Shown: positions 52,817-61,289 of the stretch, in pieces
How positions within the stretch are numbered: position 1 is the stretch's first letter
How the letters are laid out: each line of letters starts with the position of its first letter
Source of the DNA: JBAYIE01 sp041665785
Lineage (GTDB): Bacteria; Bacteroidota; Bacteroidia; UKL13-3
NCBI GenBank assembly: GCA_041665785.1
Contig: JBAYIE010000019.1
Location: 20,069 to 84,068, forward strand
Direction: 5' to 3'
DNA: 64,000 nt
Notes under the pieces: generated by a model
Database searches by the model: none
What the model saw: the letters and a program-made list of their open reading frames with translations, nothing else
What the model was told of the DNA's origin: nothing
Made by a program: the position numbers and the translations under genes

Positions 52817-54394
52817 TTATTGCACATCAAAAACTAAAGGAGTTGGAAGTTGTTTCGCTCCATCCGGTCCTTTTACTTTAATCTGAGTGATAATAATTTT
52901 ATCTCCTTTTTGGGCTCTGGCCAAAGCATTTTTCATATTCGTTGTCAATTGCTGACCTCTGCCTGTTTCAAATACAGCAGCACCACCCTTTTTAGGAATG
53001 AGCAGAAACTGAAATTCAAATGGAATATAGTTTACACCTTCGAAAGCAAAATTCTTCAACGGGGCACGAATTACGGTTTGAGCACGTAACTGAGCTGCTG
53101 CTACTCCACCGCTTTGTTCAATAGTTCCCAAAGCAGGTGTAGGATCAGGAATTACACGGATACGGTATTTCTGTTCTCCCATTTTGGTGGACTTTCCATT
53201 TTTATCAACTGTAGCCGTTACTGCGATTTCACGCGCACTTTTATTTACCGTGAGCAAATAGGTTCCTGCCTGCCTGTCTTGTTTAATAGATCCGGCATTG
53301 GACGGGCTGATGGAAACTTTCACTTCTTTGGCTGAATATCCCGGTACCGAAACAGAAATAGGATTCTCCAAACCAATATACACCACATTCATTTTGGTAG
53401 CCGAGATTACCGCCATTGGTTTCAATGCAGTATAAGTTGCCTTAAATGGATAATTGGTGACTTCACCGTTTGGTTTACGTGCAGTAATCACACCTGAGTA
53501 TTCCTTTTCTCCTTCGCTGGTTGCAATCACTTTGTATTTACCAATTCCACCTTCAACGGGTACATTGGCACCGTTAACCGAAATGGAAGCTTCCTGTTTT
53601 GAAGAAGAAGCTGCCACAAAGATATCTGCTGAGTATTCGCTACCCAGTGTGATATACGTACCGTTGTTCGGAATTACTTTTGGCTCCAATTTATCGAATG
53701 TAAAATCGGACTCTGAAATAGAGGCTCGAAGGATATCCAATACCTGGGCTTCTGTGTTTCTAACATCACCCTGGAATTTCGCCAGCAAGGTTACAACAGC
53801 AGCGGCAGGTGTATGTTCAAACATCACCGACTCCCATTTCTTGTTCTCGCCCTCTTCTTTGAAATCAAGCGTGATCAGATCTGAATTAACCCCTTTAACT
53901 TTATCTTTAGGCAATAGTGCAAGTAATTGATCACGGGTTTCGTTGATCTTTTTCTTCAACTCTTCGCCCTTTTTGTTATTGATCATGAGGTTCGCGTGAT
54001 TTTCAATATCATCCGCTTTGGCAACCTCTTCATCTTCTACTTTACCGTCGCTATTGGTATCTTCTTTACGGCCATCAGCACCGGCAATAACTACCTGCTT
54101 GATTTCCTCAATATATTTAACCGCTTCACCGGCAATCTGCCTGGCTTTTTTCGATTTTTCGTAAACAGAATTACCGTTTACGTCGTTAGGGAATTCTGCA
54201 TGATACTTCTCAATTGCTTTCATCACCATTGCATTTTTGGAATCAATATTGGTTGTTGATTTATCCAAACTTACTTCTACCAGGTGAAAGGCTTTAAGAA
54301 TTTCCGCAGAAACGTTTAATGCGAGAAGCGCCGTCAACACGAGGTACATCATGTTGATCATCTTCTGCCTTGGGGTTAATACACCAGATGCCAT
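52817..54394 (-). CDS. gldM: Type IX secretion motor protein GldM/PorM
   Basis: GldM spans the inner membrane once (MMYLVLTALLALNVSAEIL, residues 15-33) and reaches through the periplasm to the GldK/N ring, transmitting motion from the GldL motor. The 525 residues follow the family: LTPRQKMINMMYLVLTALLA at the start, a helical region to about 220, then beta domains with VYIGLENPISVSVPGYS (near 345) and a C-terminal domain with IPFEFQFLLIPKKGGAAVFE. It follows gldL by 34 bases and precedes gldN by nine. Confidence 0.96.
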   Translation of the reverse strand: MASGVLTPRQKMINMMYLVLTALLALNVSAEILKAFHLVEVSLDKSTTNIDSKNAMVMKAIEKYHAEFPNDVNGNSVYEKSKKARQIAGEAVKYIEEIKQVVIAGADGRKEDTNSDGKVEDEEVAKADDIENHANLMINNKKGEELKKKINETRDQLLALLPKDKVKGVNSDLITLDFKEEGENKKWESVMFEHTPAAAVVTLLAKFQGDVRNTEAQVLDILRASISESDFTFDKLEPKVIPNNGTYITLGSEYSADIFVAASSSKQEASISVNGANVPVEGGIGKYKVIATSEGEKEYSGVITARKPNGEVTNYPFKATYTALKPMAVISATKMNVVYIGLENPISVSVPGYSAKEVKVSISPSNAGSIKQDRQAGTYLLTVNKSAREIAVTATVDKNGKSTKMGEQKYRIRVIPDPTPALGTIEQSGGVAAAQLRAQTVIRAPLKNFAFEGVNYIPFEFQFLLIPKKGGAAVFETGRGQQLTTNMKNALARAQKGDKIIITQIKVKGPDGAKQLPTPLVFDVQ

Positions 54395-54428
54395 CTTACT
54401 CTATTCTTATTCGTTAGTGTATACTTAC

Positions 54429-55226
54429 TTAGCTTCTTGAAGCATTAATATTCATAGCTGCCAGCATATTTCCATAAACATTGTTCAGGGAAGATAAGTT
54501 GCTCGACAGTTTTCCGATTTCGTGTTTAAAGGATTCGGCCTGATCTTTTGTATCTGCTAAGCTGGTAACCACTTTAGAAAGGTTGCCCACAAATTCGTTG
54601 ATGGATTTCAGGTGGTTGTTTGACTCAGCAATTTCCAATTCGTAAACCGAATTCAGGGAAGCCAGATTTTTAGTCATTTTATCAATTTGCATTCCATATT
54701 CGCGTGATCCTTCACTGGCAGTAACCATACCGCTCATGGCTTCTACTGCTTTTGAATACGAGTTGCTCAGGTTGGCAACCGATGAAGATGCCTGTGTAAC
54801 ATTTTTTGCATACTCCTCTGTAGCTATGGCTGCAGAAGACAGATTTTTCATGTTGCCTACATTGTCGCTCAGGGATTTCAATCCTTGTCCCAGACTGCTG
54901 ATCAAATCCGGACCAACTTTGGCTTCTTCCAGCATTTGATCCAATTGTTGAGAGATGGTTCCTTTTTTCTTCTTTGGATCATCGATTCCTGCTAATTCAG
55001 GATAAACGAGGGTCCAATCTACTTCTTTGTGCAATGGTTCAAAAGCAGAAATAAAGAAAATGATTGCTTCAGTACCCAAACCCAAAATCAACATCGGGTT
55101 AGCACCGGGCCAGTGCATGATTTTAAATAATGCGCCTATGATAACAACAGATGCACCGAAACCGTAAACCTTGGCCATGATCTTTTTGAAGGCCATTGAT
55201 TCGAAAAAGCTGCTTGAACTTGACAT
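54429..55226 (-). CDS. gldL: Type IX secretion motor protein GldL/PorL
   Basis: GldL forms with GldM the proton-driven motor of the T9SS. Two membrane helices lie near the N-terminus (VYGFGASVVIIGALFKIMHW and NPMLILGLGTEAIIFFISAF, residues of about 20-64), with the conserved glutamate in GTEAIIFF that is required for motor function in studied species. The rest (about 90-265) is a cytoplasmic helical and coiled-coil tail rich in Ser, Leu and Asn. The length of 265 is usual. It lies 60 bases behind gldK. Confidence 0.95.
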   Translation of the reverse strand: MSSSSSFFESMAFKKIMAKVYGFGASVVIIGALFKIMHWPGANPMLILGLGTEAIIFFISAFEPLHKEVDWTLVYPELAGIDDPKKKKGTISQQLDQMLEEAKVGPDLISSLGQGLKSLSDNVGNMKNLSSAAIATEEYAKNVTQASSSVANLSNSYSKAVEAMSGMVTASEGSREYGMQIDKMTKNLASLNSVYELEIAESNNHLKSINEFVGNLSKVVTSLADTKDQAESFKHEIGKLSSNLSSLNNVYGNMLAAMNINASRS

Positions 55227-55286
55227 AATAATTGAACGTTTAGATTAAGTTAGGTTTGATTAGTTATAGAAATTGGGATTGGTTTA

Positions 55287-56570
55287 TTAATTCTTGTCTC
55301 TGTTGGAACGGCCTACATAACTCATTACACAACGGAATCCGGTGTATGAGTTTGCGCTGTCCTGATATTCATAAGTACGGGCACCACACTGAATGTAATG
55401 TCCGATGTCTTTCCATGATCCGCCACGAATGGTTTTACGTTTGAGTGTAACCGGATCATCCTGTTTTGCGTCGTATTGATAATCGGCACTGAGATCGCTG
55501 GTGAAAATGTTTCCGGATTCGGCATATGCACTGGTGGTCCACTCAGCCACGTTACCGGCCATATCATACAATCCAAAGTCGTTCGGGAAATAGGAAGCAA
55601 CACGAATCGGATATAATCCTCCGTCTTGTCCGTAATCGCCACGAATAGGTTTGTAGTTAGCCAGTGAACAACCTTTTGCGTTTTTGATAAAAGGACCACC
55701 CCATGGATATTTGTTCAAATCGCGGCCACCCCGTGCAGCATACTCCCACTCGTATTCGGTAGGCAGGCGGAAATCGGTAACTGAAACCTCATCCATATCC
55801 GAATAGAAGCTGTTCAGGTAAACAGTTCTCCATTGGCAGAAGGCGCGAGCCTGGTGCCAGTTGATCCCGATGGCCGGATAATCGTCGTATTTCGGATGCC
55901 AGAAATAAACCTGGGCAATCGGTTCGTTGTAGGAATACGTATAATCGCGGATGAAAACAAGGGTATCGGGATAGATTTTAACTTCTTCTTTTCTTTTATA
56001 TTTCTCGCGTGAAGTTTTGTACCCTTCTTCACGGTGCAATTTGGCAGCAGCGCGCTGATCGTACCATTCGTATTTGTAGATCAGTTTACGTACATCAATT
56101 TGTTTAACGCGGTAGTATGTTTCGGCCTGATTGTAGTACATTTCAGCAATAGCATCATTGTCCTTCATATCTTCCGGATTGATTTTTGCTTCGTAATTCA
56201 GCGTATGCTCACCGGTTTCATCGTTGGAGTACCAGTAGATATCAGGATTTTGCTCACCGAGTTTCTCGCGTAAAATTGAATCGATAATCGCTTCCACAAA
56301 CTGGCGGTATTCGTTGTTGGTAATCTCTGTTTCATCCATATAGAATGCAGGAAAAGACACCTGTTTATTAGGCGCCACCATTGTATTGGGCACATCCTGA
56401 TCGTTCTCTCCGATATGGATAGAACCGGTAGGGATATAAACCGTACCATAGGGTTGTGGATGAAACCATGTAATATTCCTGGCTCCCGTCAGTTCTCCCC
56501 TGTCCGTATTACCACATCCAAAAAGCGCCGTGAGCATCACAACACCAAATAACCATTTTAAGCTTTTCAT
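55287..56570 (-). CDS. gldK: Type IX secretion ring lipoprotein GldK/PorK
   Basis: I start at the ATG at 56570, which gives a lipoprotein signal with lipobox ALFGC; the frame stays open to 56621. The mature protein has the formylglycine-generating/sulfatase-modifying fold typical of GldK: MDETEITNNEYRQFVEAI near 80, RLPTEYEWEYAARGGRD near 260, GNVAEWTTSAY near 330, and a C-terminal TYEYQDSANSYTGFRCVMSY. With GldN it makes the ring beneath the outer membrane. It has its own promoter (56600-56630), so gldKLMN can be expressed apart from the porP-like gene upstream. Confidence 0.95.
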   Translation of the reverse strand: MKSLKWLFGVVMLTALFGCGNTDRGELTGARNITWFHPQPYGTVYIPTGSIHIGENDQDVPNTMVAPNKQVSFPAFYMDETEITNNEYRQFVEAIIDSILREKLGEQNPDIYWYSNDETGEHTLNYEAKINPEDMKDNDAIAEMYYNQAETYYRVKQIDVRKLIYKYEWYDQRAAAKLHREEGYKTSREKYKRKEEVKIYPDTLVFIRDYTYSYNEPIAQVYFWHPKYDDYPAIGINWHQARAFCQWRTVYLNSFYSDMDEVSVTDFRLPTEYEWEYAARGGRDLNKYPWGGPFIKNAKGCSLANYKPIRGDYGQDGGLYPIRVASYFPNDFGLYDMAGNVAEWTTSAYAESGNIFTSDLSADYQYDAKQDDPVTLKRKTIRGGSWKDIGHYIQCGARTYEYQDSANSYTGFRCVMSYVGRSNRDKN

Positions 56571-56599
56571 CAGTATCGATATACTTAGTTTAAGTAAGG

Positions 56600-56630
56600 C
56601 AAAATTAGAAATATTTTTCAATTAACCAAA
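56600..56630 (-). promoter_or_regulatory. Promoter of gldKLMN (TTTG-N19-TAATTTTG)
   Basis: On the minus strand TTTG (56627-56630) and TAATTTTG (56600-56607) are 19 bases apart, an exact consensus match. The start codon is 29 bases further on, giving a leader of about 25 bases. It lies in the 113-base gap after the porP-like gene. Confidence 0.75.
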
Positions 56631-56683
56631 TTTTAATGTGGCTAACTGAACTCCAAAGCGTTAACGAAAAAAAACAGGAAAAA

Positions 56684-57658
56684 TTACAAGAACCGGGGTG
56701 TTAAACGCGGGATTGGTTCTTTAGGTGGTTTTTGCTTGAATTTAGGCATGAAGCAGTATTTAAACAACAATTCATGCGAACCGTTATTGTATGAACTCAG
56801 GTTACTCATGTTGAGATCATAGGAGTAACCCAATTGCATATCTTCTGAAAAACGGAATCCCACTAGGATGGCCATTTCGTTGCTGGTACGATACGTCAAC
56901 CCTCCTTTGAATTTCTCGTTATACACCAGCATGGCATTCAGATCAACAGAAGTTTTGGTTACATCGGTTTTAACAAACAGGTTCGGATCAACTGATAACG
57001 TGTTGCTGATGCGGTATTGGGCACCCATGATCACGAAATAGTGAAGGGCCAGGTTGTATTCGTATTTGTTTCCGGTCCATTCATAAGCAATCAGACCCTT
57101 ATTTAAGTGCATGGCAGACACACCGGCATAGAAATTATCAAAGATACTGATGGCAGGTTGGGTGTAATATAAACCACCGCCAATGTCCATGGTCTGGCCT
57201 GAAACCGGAATATTCGGAATTTTCGGATCCGTTTTATCCAGAGGTATAAATTTATCCCCTGCAATGGTCTTCTGCATAAATCCCAATGCTAAGCCTGGTG
57301 AAAGTACACCTCCATTAGAAAAATGAAACCTATATGAAACAGAAAGTGTAGGCGCAATGCTTTTTTCAAAACCCAACTGATCGCTGTAAATATTCAAACC
57401 CAGACCGAGATTGTTCCCAACCGGTCCATTGATGCTGGCTAAAAAGGTAGTTGGTGAAAGTCCAGCCTTCTGACTTCCAAATCCCACCCACTGTGAGCGG
57501 TAGACACCCAGTGCACAAATTTTTTCTTCGGTTCCGGCAACACCCGGATTATAATTTAACCGGTTAATAAAGAACTGAGAAAACTGAGGATCTTGTTGTG
57601 CTCTGACAACTCCCAGAAAAGAAATAGCGGAAATGAGAGTCAGTAATAATTTCTTCAT
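56684..57658 (-). CDS. PorP/SprF family type IX secretion outer-membrane protein
   Basis: I start at the ATG at 57658, which gives a signal peptide ending GVVRAQ; a longer frame reaches 57706. The 324 residues begin with the family hallmark QDPQFSQFFINRLNYNPGVAG, followed by amphipathic beta strands of a small barrel and a final KYCFMP-type strand region. PorP anchors the motor-ring complex at the outer membrane, and SprF paralogs serve single cargos; adjacency to gldK suggests the true PorP role. TATAATTTG upstream is only a near match to a -7 box. Confidence 0.92.
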   Translation of the reverse strand: MKKLLLTLISAISFLGVVRAQQDPQFSQFFINRLNYNPGVAGTEEKICALGVYRSQWVGFGSQKAGLSPTTFLASINGPVGNNLGLGLNIYSDQLGFEKSIAPTLSVSYRFHFSNGGVLSPGLALGFMQKTIAGDKFIPLDKTDPKIPNIPVSGQTMDIGGGLYYTQPAISIFDNFYAGVSAMHLNKGLIAYEWTGNKYEYNLALHYFVIMGAQYRISNTLSVDPNLFVKTDVTKTSVDLNAMLVYNEKFKGGLTYRTSNEMAILVGFRFSEDMQLGYSYDLNMSNLSSYNNGSHELLFKYCFMPKFKQKPPKEPIPRLTPRFL

Positions 57659-57752
57659 GTGTTTGTATAAATAATCCAAATCGTTGCAATACCAGTCGAA
57701 CTGCAAATTATAAATTATTCTTCAAAAACAAGGAAAGAATTTTGTTAAAAAA

Positions 57753-58514
57753 TCAGCGGGCGGCTTTATTGTGCTTTTCGATGTACTGATCGAGCGCCAT
57801 CACCATGGATGGATATTCGGGTGATGGAGCGGAGATATTGACTGTTAAACCTGCTTCCTTTATCGCTTTCGCCGTAGTGGCACCAAAGGCTGCGATCAGG
57901 GTTTTGTTTTGTTTGAATTTGGGGAAATTCTCAAAAAGAGAACGGATATCGGCAGGACTGAAAAACACGATTATATCGTAGTTTACATCGGTAAGGTCGG
58001 AAAGATCAGAAGAAACAATACGGTAAAAGAAGGATTCCTTGTACTGGTATTTGTTTTTCTTCATGAATTTTTCAATCTCCGGTTTACGCCAGTCGCTGCA
58101 AGGAAACAGATACTTTTCTTCCGGATGATTTTTAATCACATTCAGCAATTCTGTTTCAGTGGCTTTGCCGGTAAATACCTTGCGTTTCCGCACCTGGATA
58201 TACTTGGCCAGGTAATTGGCAATGCTATCGTTCACACAGAAGTACTTGGTTTCAGGCGGCATTTCAATCTTTATCTCGCTGCACATGCGAAAAAAATGAT
58301 CCACCGAATTGCGTGAATTCAAAATGATGGCAGTAAAATCGGGAATATGTACCTTTTGTGTCTTAAATTCTTTGTGAAGTACAGGTGTTATAGAAATAAA
58401 CGGTCGGAAGTCAATCTTCAGCGAACGTTTACGTGCTAAATCGAAATACGGAGACTTTTCGGATTCGGGTTTGGGTTGCGATATTATAATGCTTTTTATT
58501 TTTCCGTTTTTCAA
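57753..58514 (-). CDS. hemD: Uroporphyrinogen-III synthase family protein
   Basis: The 253 residues match the HemD fold, two alpha/beta domains: SIIISQPKPESEKSPYFDLA at the start, FTAIILNSRNSVDHFFRMC near 63-82, GKATETELLNVI near 118, DIIVFFSPADIRSLFENF near 190, and AFGATTAKAIKEAGL near 222. HemD closes the tetrapyrrole ring in heme synthesis. The start is TTG, overlapping the stop of the DUF4271 gene as TTGA; no ATG exists between the upstream stop and the conserved start region. Its position just upstream of the T9SS genes is striking and may mean a role other than heme synthesis. Confidence 0.85.
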   Translation of the reverse strand: MKNGKIKSIIISQPKPESEKSPYFDLARKRSLKIDFRPFISITPVLHKEFKTQKVHIPDFTAIILNSRNSVDHFFRMCSEIKIEMPPETKYFCVNDSIANYLAKYIQVRKRKVFTGKATETELLNVIKNHPEEKYLFPCSDWRKPEIEKFMKKNKYQYKESFFYRIVSSDLSDLTDVNYDIIVFFSPADIRSLFENFPKFKQNKTLIAAFGATTAKAIKEAGLTVNISAPSPEYPSMVMALDQYIEKHNKAAR

Positions 58515-59479
58515 ATGGAGTATTGATTAATAAATTTAACGATAACGAACCAGGGCACAATTTCCAGGGTGCAAAGATAAAGAAATAAATAAACATTGGG
58601 AAAGCTGAAAAAAGTGTGCCGCAACAGGATAATACGGAAAATGCGGTAGCATACACTGATGAAGAAAAAGGCTATCACGGTTTTTGCCAAAATCATGGTC
58701 ATCAAACTGTTCTCGTTGTATATGATGAAAATGATGAAGGGTAAAATTACCAGTGCGATGAAATTATTGACCGAAACAGTATTGGCTACAAACCCAAAAC
58801 CAAGTTTATTCATTTTGAACAATACCCCGAGTAAACCGTGAATGATAAATTTAACCAGATACACCATCAGCAAAACCGACACAATGGTGATATACTGAAC
58901 AAAATAGCTGTTGAGCGGATTGAAATGATTCAATTCCAGAAAGTAATTGATAAAGAGTGCTGCAATAAACAGGTAGATGGCAAACAATTGCAGAATCACG
59001 AAACTGAATACTGGCCGCTGATCTGCCCAAATCCGTTCGCTCAGTTTGAGGTTGAATACCGACAAAATAAAAACCCGGAAGTTGTTTGGATTGGAGATGC
59101 GTACAAATGCGATATACAGCAAAATGAAGCAGATGATCCAGAATTTCCAGGCATAATTTCTGGCAGGCCGCGTTTCAATTTCCTTTACTGTTGGTAAATT
59201 CAATCTTGGTATAGGTTTTTCTGTATAATAATTGGTGATCAGATGATACGATGCCATCGAACTGCGTAGAAATGAGTCGTTTTCCAGCGAATCCAGTAAT
59301 CCAAAAGTGGTATGTCGCCATTGTGCCCGGCTCATGGAATCCATCACCAGCGAATCGATCCGGTAAGAGGTGTCTTGCTGAAACTGAAAACTATCCGTAT
59401 TGACTGTAGTGTTTTGCTGTCCGTTTATTTGGCTTAAAGCACATACACAGCAGAAAAGGAATAGAATAATCTGCTTCAT
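58511..59479 (-). CDS. DUF4271 domain membrane protein
   Basis: This 322-residue protein has a signal peptide (CCVCALSQINGQ), a 100-residue periplasmic part, and then about six or seven membrane helices (WKFWIICFILLYIAFVRI, FVILQLFAIYLFIAALFINY, FIALVILPFIIFIIY and others). The Bacteroidota family DUF4271 has this layout. Its function is unknown. It overlaps the Omp85 gene by one base (TAATG) and hemD by four, so the three are certainly cotranscribed. The tight link with an outer-membrane assembly-type protein and the T9SS block suggests an envelope role. Confidence 0.85.
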   Translation of the reverse strand: MKQIILFLFCCVCALSQINGQQNTTVNTDSFQFQQDTSYRIDSLVMDSMSRAQWRHTTFGLLDSLENDSFLRSSMASYHLITNYYTEKPIPRLNLPTVKEIETRPARNYAWKFWIICFILLYIAFVRISNPNNFRVFILSVFNLKLSERIWADQRPVFSFVILQLFAIYLFIAALFINYFLELNHFNPLNSYFVQYITIVSVLLMVYLVKFIIHGLLGVLFKMNKLGFGFVANTVSVNNFIALVILPFIIFIIYNENSLMTMILAKTVIAFFFISVCYRIFRIILLRHTFFSFPNVYLFLYLCTLEIVPWFVIVKFINQYSI

Positions 59480-61257
59480 TAAAAATAACTTACATAACCG
59501 AAATGAACCTTGGCTTTTGACACTTCCCAGGGATTGTTGAAAGCCTTACCCAGTGCATAATACAGGGAAAAGATACCGGCTTCGGTTTCAAAATTCAACC
59601 CCGCTCCGAAACCAATGGGTTTATCTGAAACGGGTTGAACAGGTACTATGTTCTCATATATTGCACCATTGAAGAATAACGTAAAGAATGAATTACGCTG
59701 CAAAAGATATCGCCATTCGGTATTGAGTAACATATATGCAGAAGCAAAAATAACCTGTTCATCGAATCCTTTCAACGTACGTATTCCACCAATTCTGAAT
59801 AACTCACTGGTAAATAACCGGGGAGCATACAATTTTCCGGCCATTCCCTGAATGCGAAAGACGGTGGAGGAGGTAAGAGGAATAAAACAATCAGCCTGTC
59901 CGGTAAATCTATATTGCACCCAGTCGCGTTCCAGTCCATCATACAACGACACACTGTTTCCCTGATCATCGGTAAACCGCAAAGCATCAATGGTGGCATT
60001 ACGGATCAGCTGTTTACTCCCAACACTTCCACTCCATTCCAACCCATAACCTTTGCGCGGATTCCGGAAATAATCATACCGTACAATTTTCATGGAAATG
60101 CCATATTGTATATTGCTCAGATCGTTGGCTGCCGGCAAGGTGCGCGTATTTTTTATAGTTATGGTATCTACCGTAATCAGCGTAGTGGTTTGAACCTGGT
60201 AAAAAAACCGAACCTGATCGGTTCCTTTAAACCGGTATTGCATTCCAATTTCATTCCTCACATCCAGAAACGAGGTATCCTGTTTCAGCAAAGTCAGGTT
60301 ATAATCCAAGGCCACCTGGGTTCTGAAAATGTAAGGCCATACTAATTTCACACGTAAATCCTGTGAATTACCTAAGAAACTACGATAGTTGAGTTCAAAC
60401 GATTTTCCGGTTTCAAACAAATTTTGCAAGTGAATATTGGCTTCACCTGTTACCAGCAATTTATCCTGACCAATCTGACTGTTTGGTGCAAAACCCAAAA
60501 TTCCATCCACCAGATTTGCACGGCGTTTATCCAACCAGATAACAGGCATGGCCCGATTGGCATAAAAATAAACCGATGGAGATTGACCGACCGTGAGAAA
60601 AGGAAGTTGATTCAGGCGCGACGAGGCATCCTGAATTGTACGTTCGCTGTAAGGACTTCCTGTTTTCACTCCCATCACTTTTGCGATGAACCAGGGTTGA
60701 ACTTTTGCCGAACCGCGCAGATAAATGGTGTCGAATACAATGAAGGACACCTGTCGGAGATTCAGTACTGCTGTAATTCCCGACGAATCAATTTCTAAAC
60801 TGTCGGTTTGTATCGATGCAAAAGGATACCCTTTGTTTTCAAGTTCCTGCAAAATACGGTTAGATAAACGGTTGTACTGATCGGCGCGAAATACTTTTCC
60901 TTTAAAAGCGGATTCTCTGTAACCTGCTGCTTTCAAAATATAGTCGGGTACATTTCCCGGTTTGATTTGAATCCAGTGTATTTTTTCCCCTTCGTGTACA
61001 TACACCCGTAACGTATCTTCCAGAGTTTGCCTGAATAAAATTACCGCAGTGAGGTAACCCATTTCGTTTAAATGAATCAGGTCATTACGCAATTCCACAA
61101 ATTGCTGTAATGAATCACCATTTATTTCCCGTGTCGGAAATTCCCGGTATAGTTCGGCTGAATCCTTACCAATGAAATGCATTTTGCGATAAACCGCTGT
61201 TTGCGCATTTCCCTGCAGAAAGCATAGCAATAACCATATGGAACAGTACCTTTGCAC
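59479..61257 (-). CDS. Omp85/BamA-like outer-membrane protein
   Basis: This 592-residue protein has a signal peptide ending QGNAQ, POTRA-like domains in residues 30-230 (FRADQYNRLSNRILQELENK, KVMGVKTGSPYSERTIQDAS), and a beta-barrel with the Omp85 signature GGIRTLKGFDEQ (near 495). It ends in a strand with a terminal Phe (KVHFGYVSYF), the usual barrel-assembly signal. Its start is GTG: the upstream frame reads TAA TTT GAC CGG GTG. It is divergent from hemW by only 32 bases. The job is probably export or insertion at the outer membrane; it is much shorter than BamA and could be a TamA or two-partner-type relative. Confidence 0.88.
   Translation of the reverse strand: MQRYCSIWLLLCFLQGNAQTAVYRKMHFIGKDSAELYREFPTREINGDSLQQFVELRNDLIHLNEMGYLTAVILFRQTLEDTLRVYVHEGEKIHWIQIKPGNVPDYILKAAGYRESAFKGKVFRADQYNRLSNRILQELENKGYPFASIQTDSLEIDSSGITAVLNLRQVSFIVFDTIYLRGSAKVQPWFIAKVMGVKTGSPYSERTIQDASSRLNQLPFLTVGQSPSVYFYANRAMPVIWLDKRRANLVDGILGFAPNSQIGQDKLLVTGEANIHLQNLFETGKSFELNYRSFLGNSQDLRVKLVWPYIFRTQVALDYNLTLLKQDTSFLDVRNEIGMQYRFKGTDQVRFFYQVQTTTLITVDTITIKNTRTLPAANDLSNIQYGISMKIVRYDYFRNPRKGYGLEWSGSVGSKQLIRNATIDALRFTDDQGNSVSLYDGLERDWVQYRFTGQADCFIPLTSSTVFRIQGMAGKLYAPRLFTSELFRIGGIRTLKGFDEQVIFASAYMLLNTEWRYLLQRNSFFTLFFNGAIYENIVPVQPVSDKPIGFGAGLNFETEAGIFSLYYALGKAFNNPWEVSKAKVHFGYVSYF
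61247..61254 (+). promoter_or_regulatory. Putative -7 box of hemW inside the Omp85 gene start
   Basis: TACCTTTG matches TAnnTTTG and lies about 35 bases before the hemW start codon, within the first codons of the divergent Omp85 gene. No well-spaced -33 TTG was found. Confidence 0.4.
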
Positions 61258-61289
61258 CCGGTCAAATTAACCGATAAAGATTTAAAATA

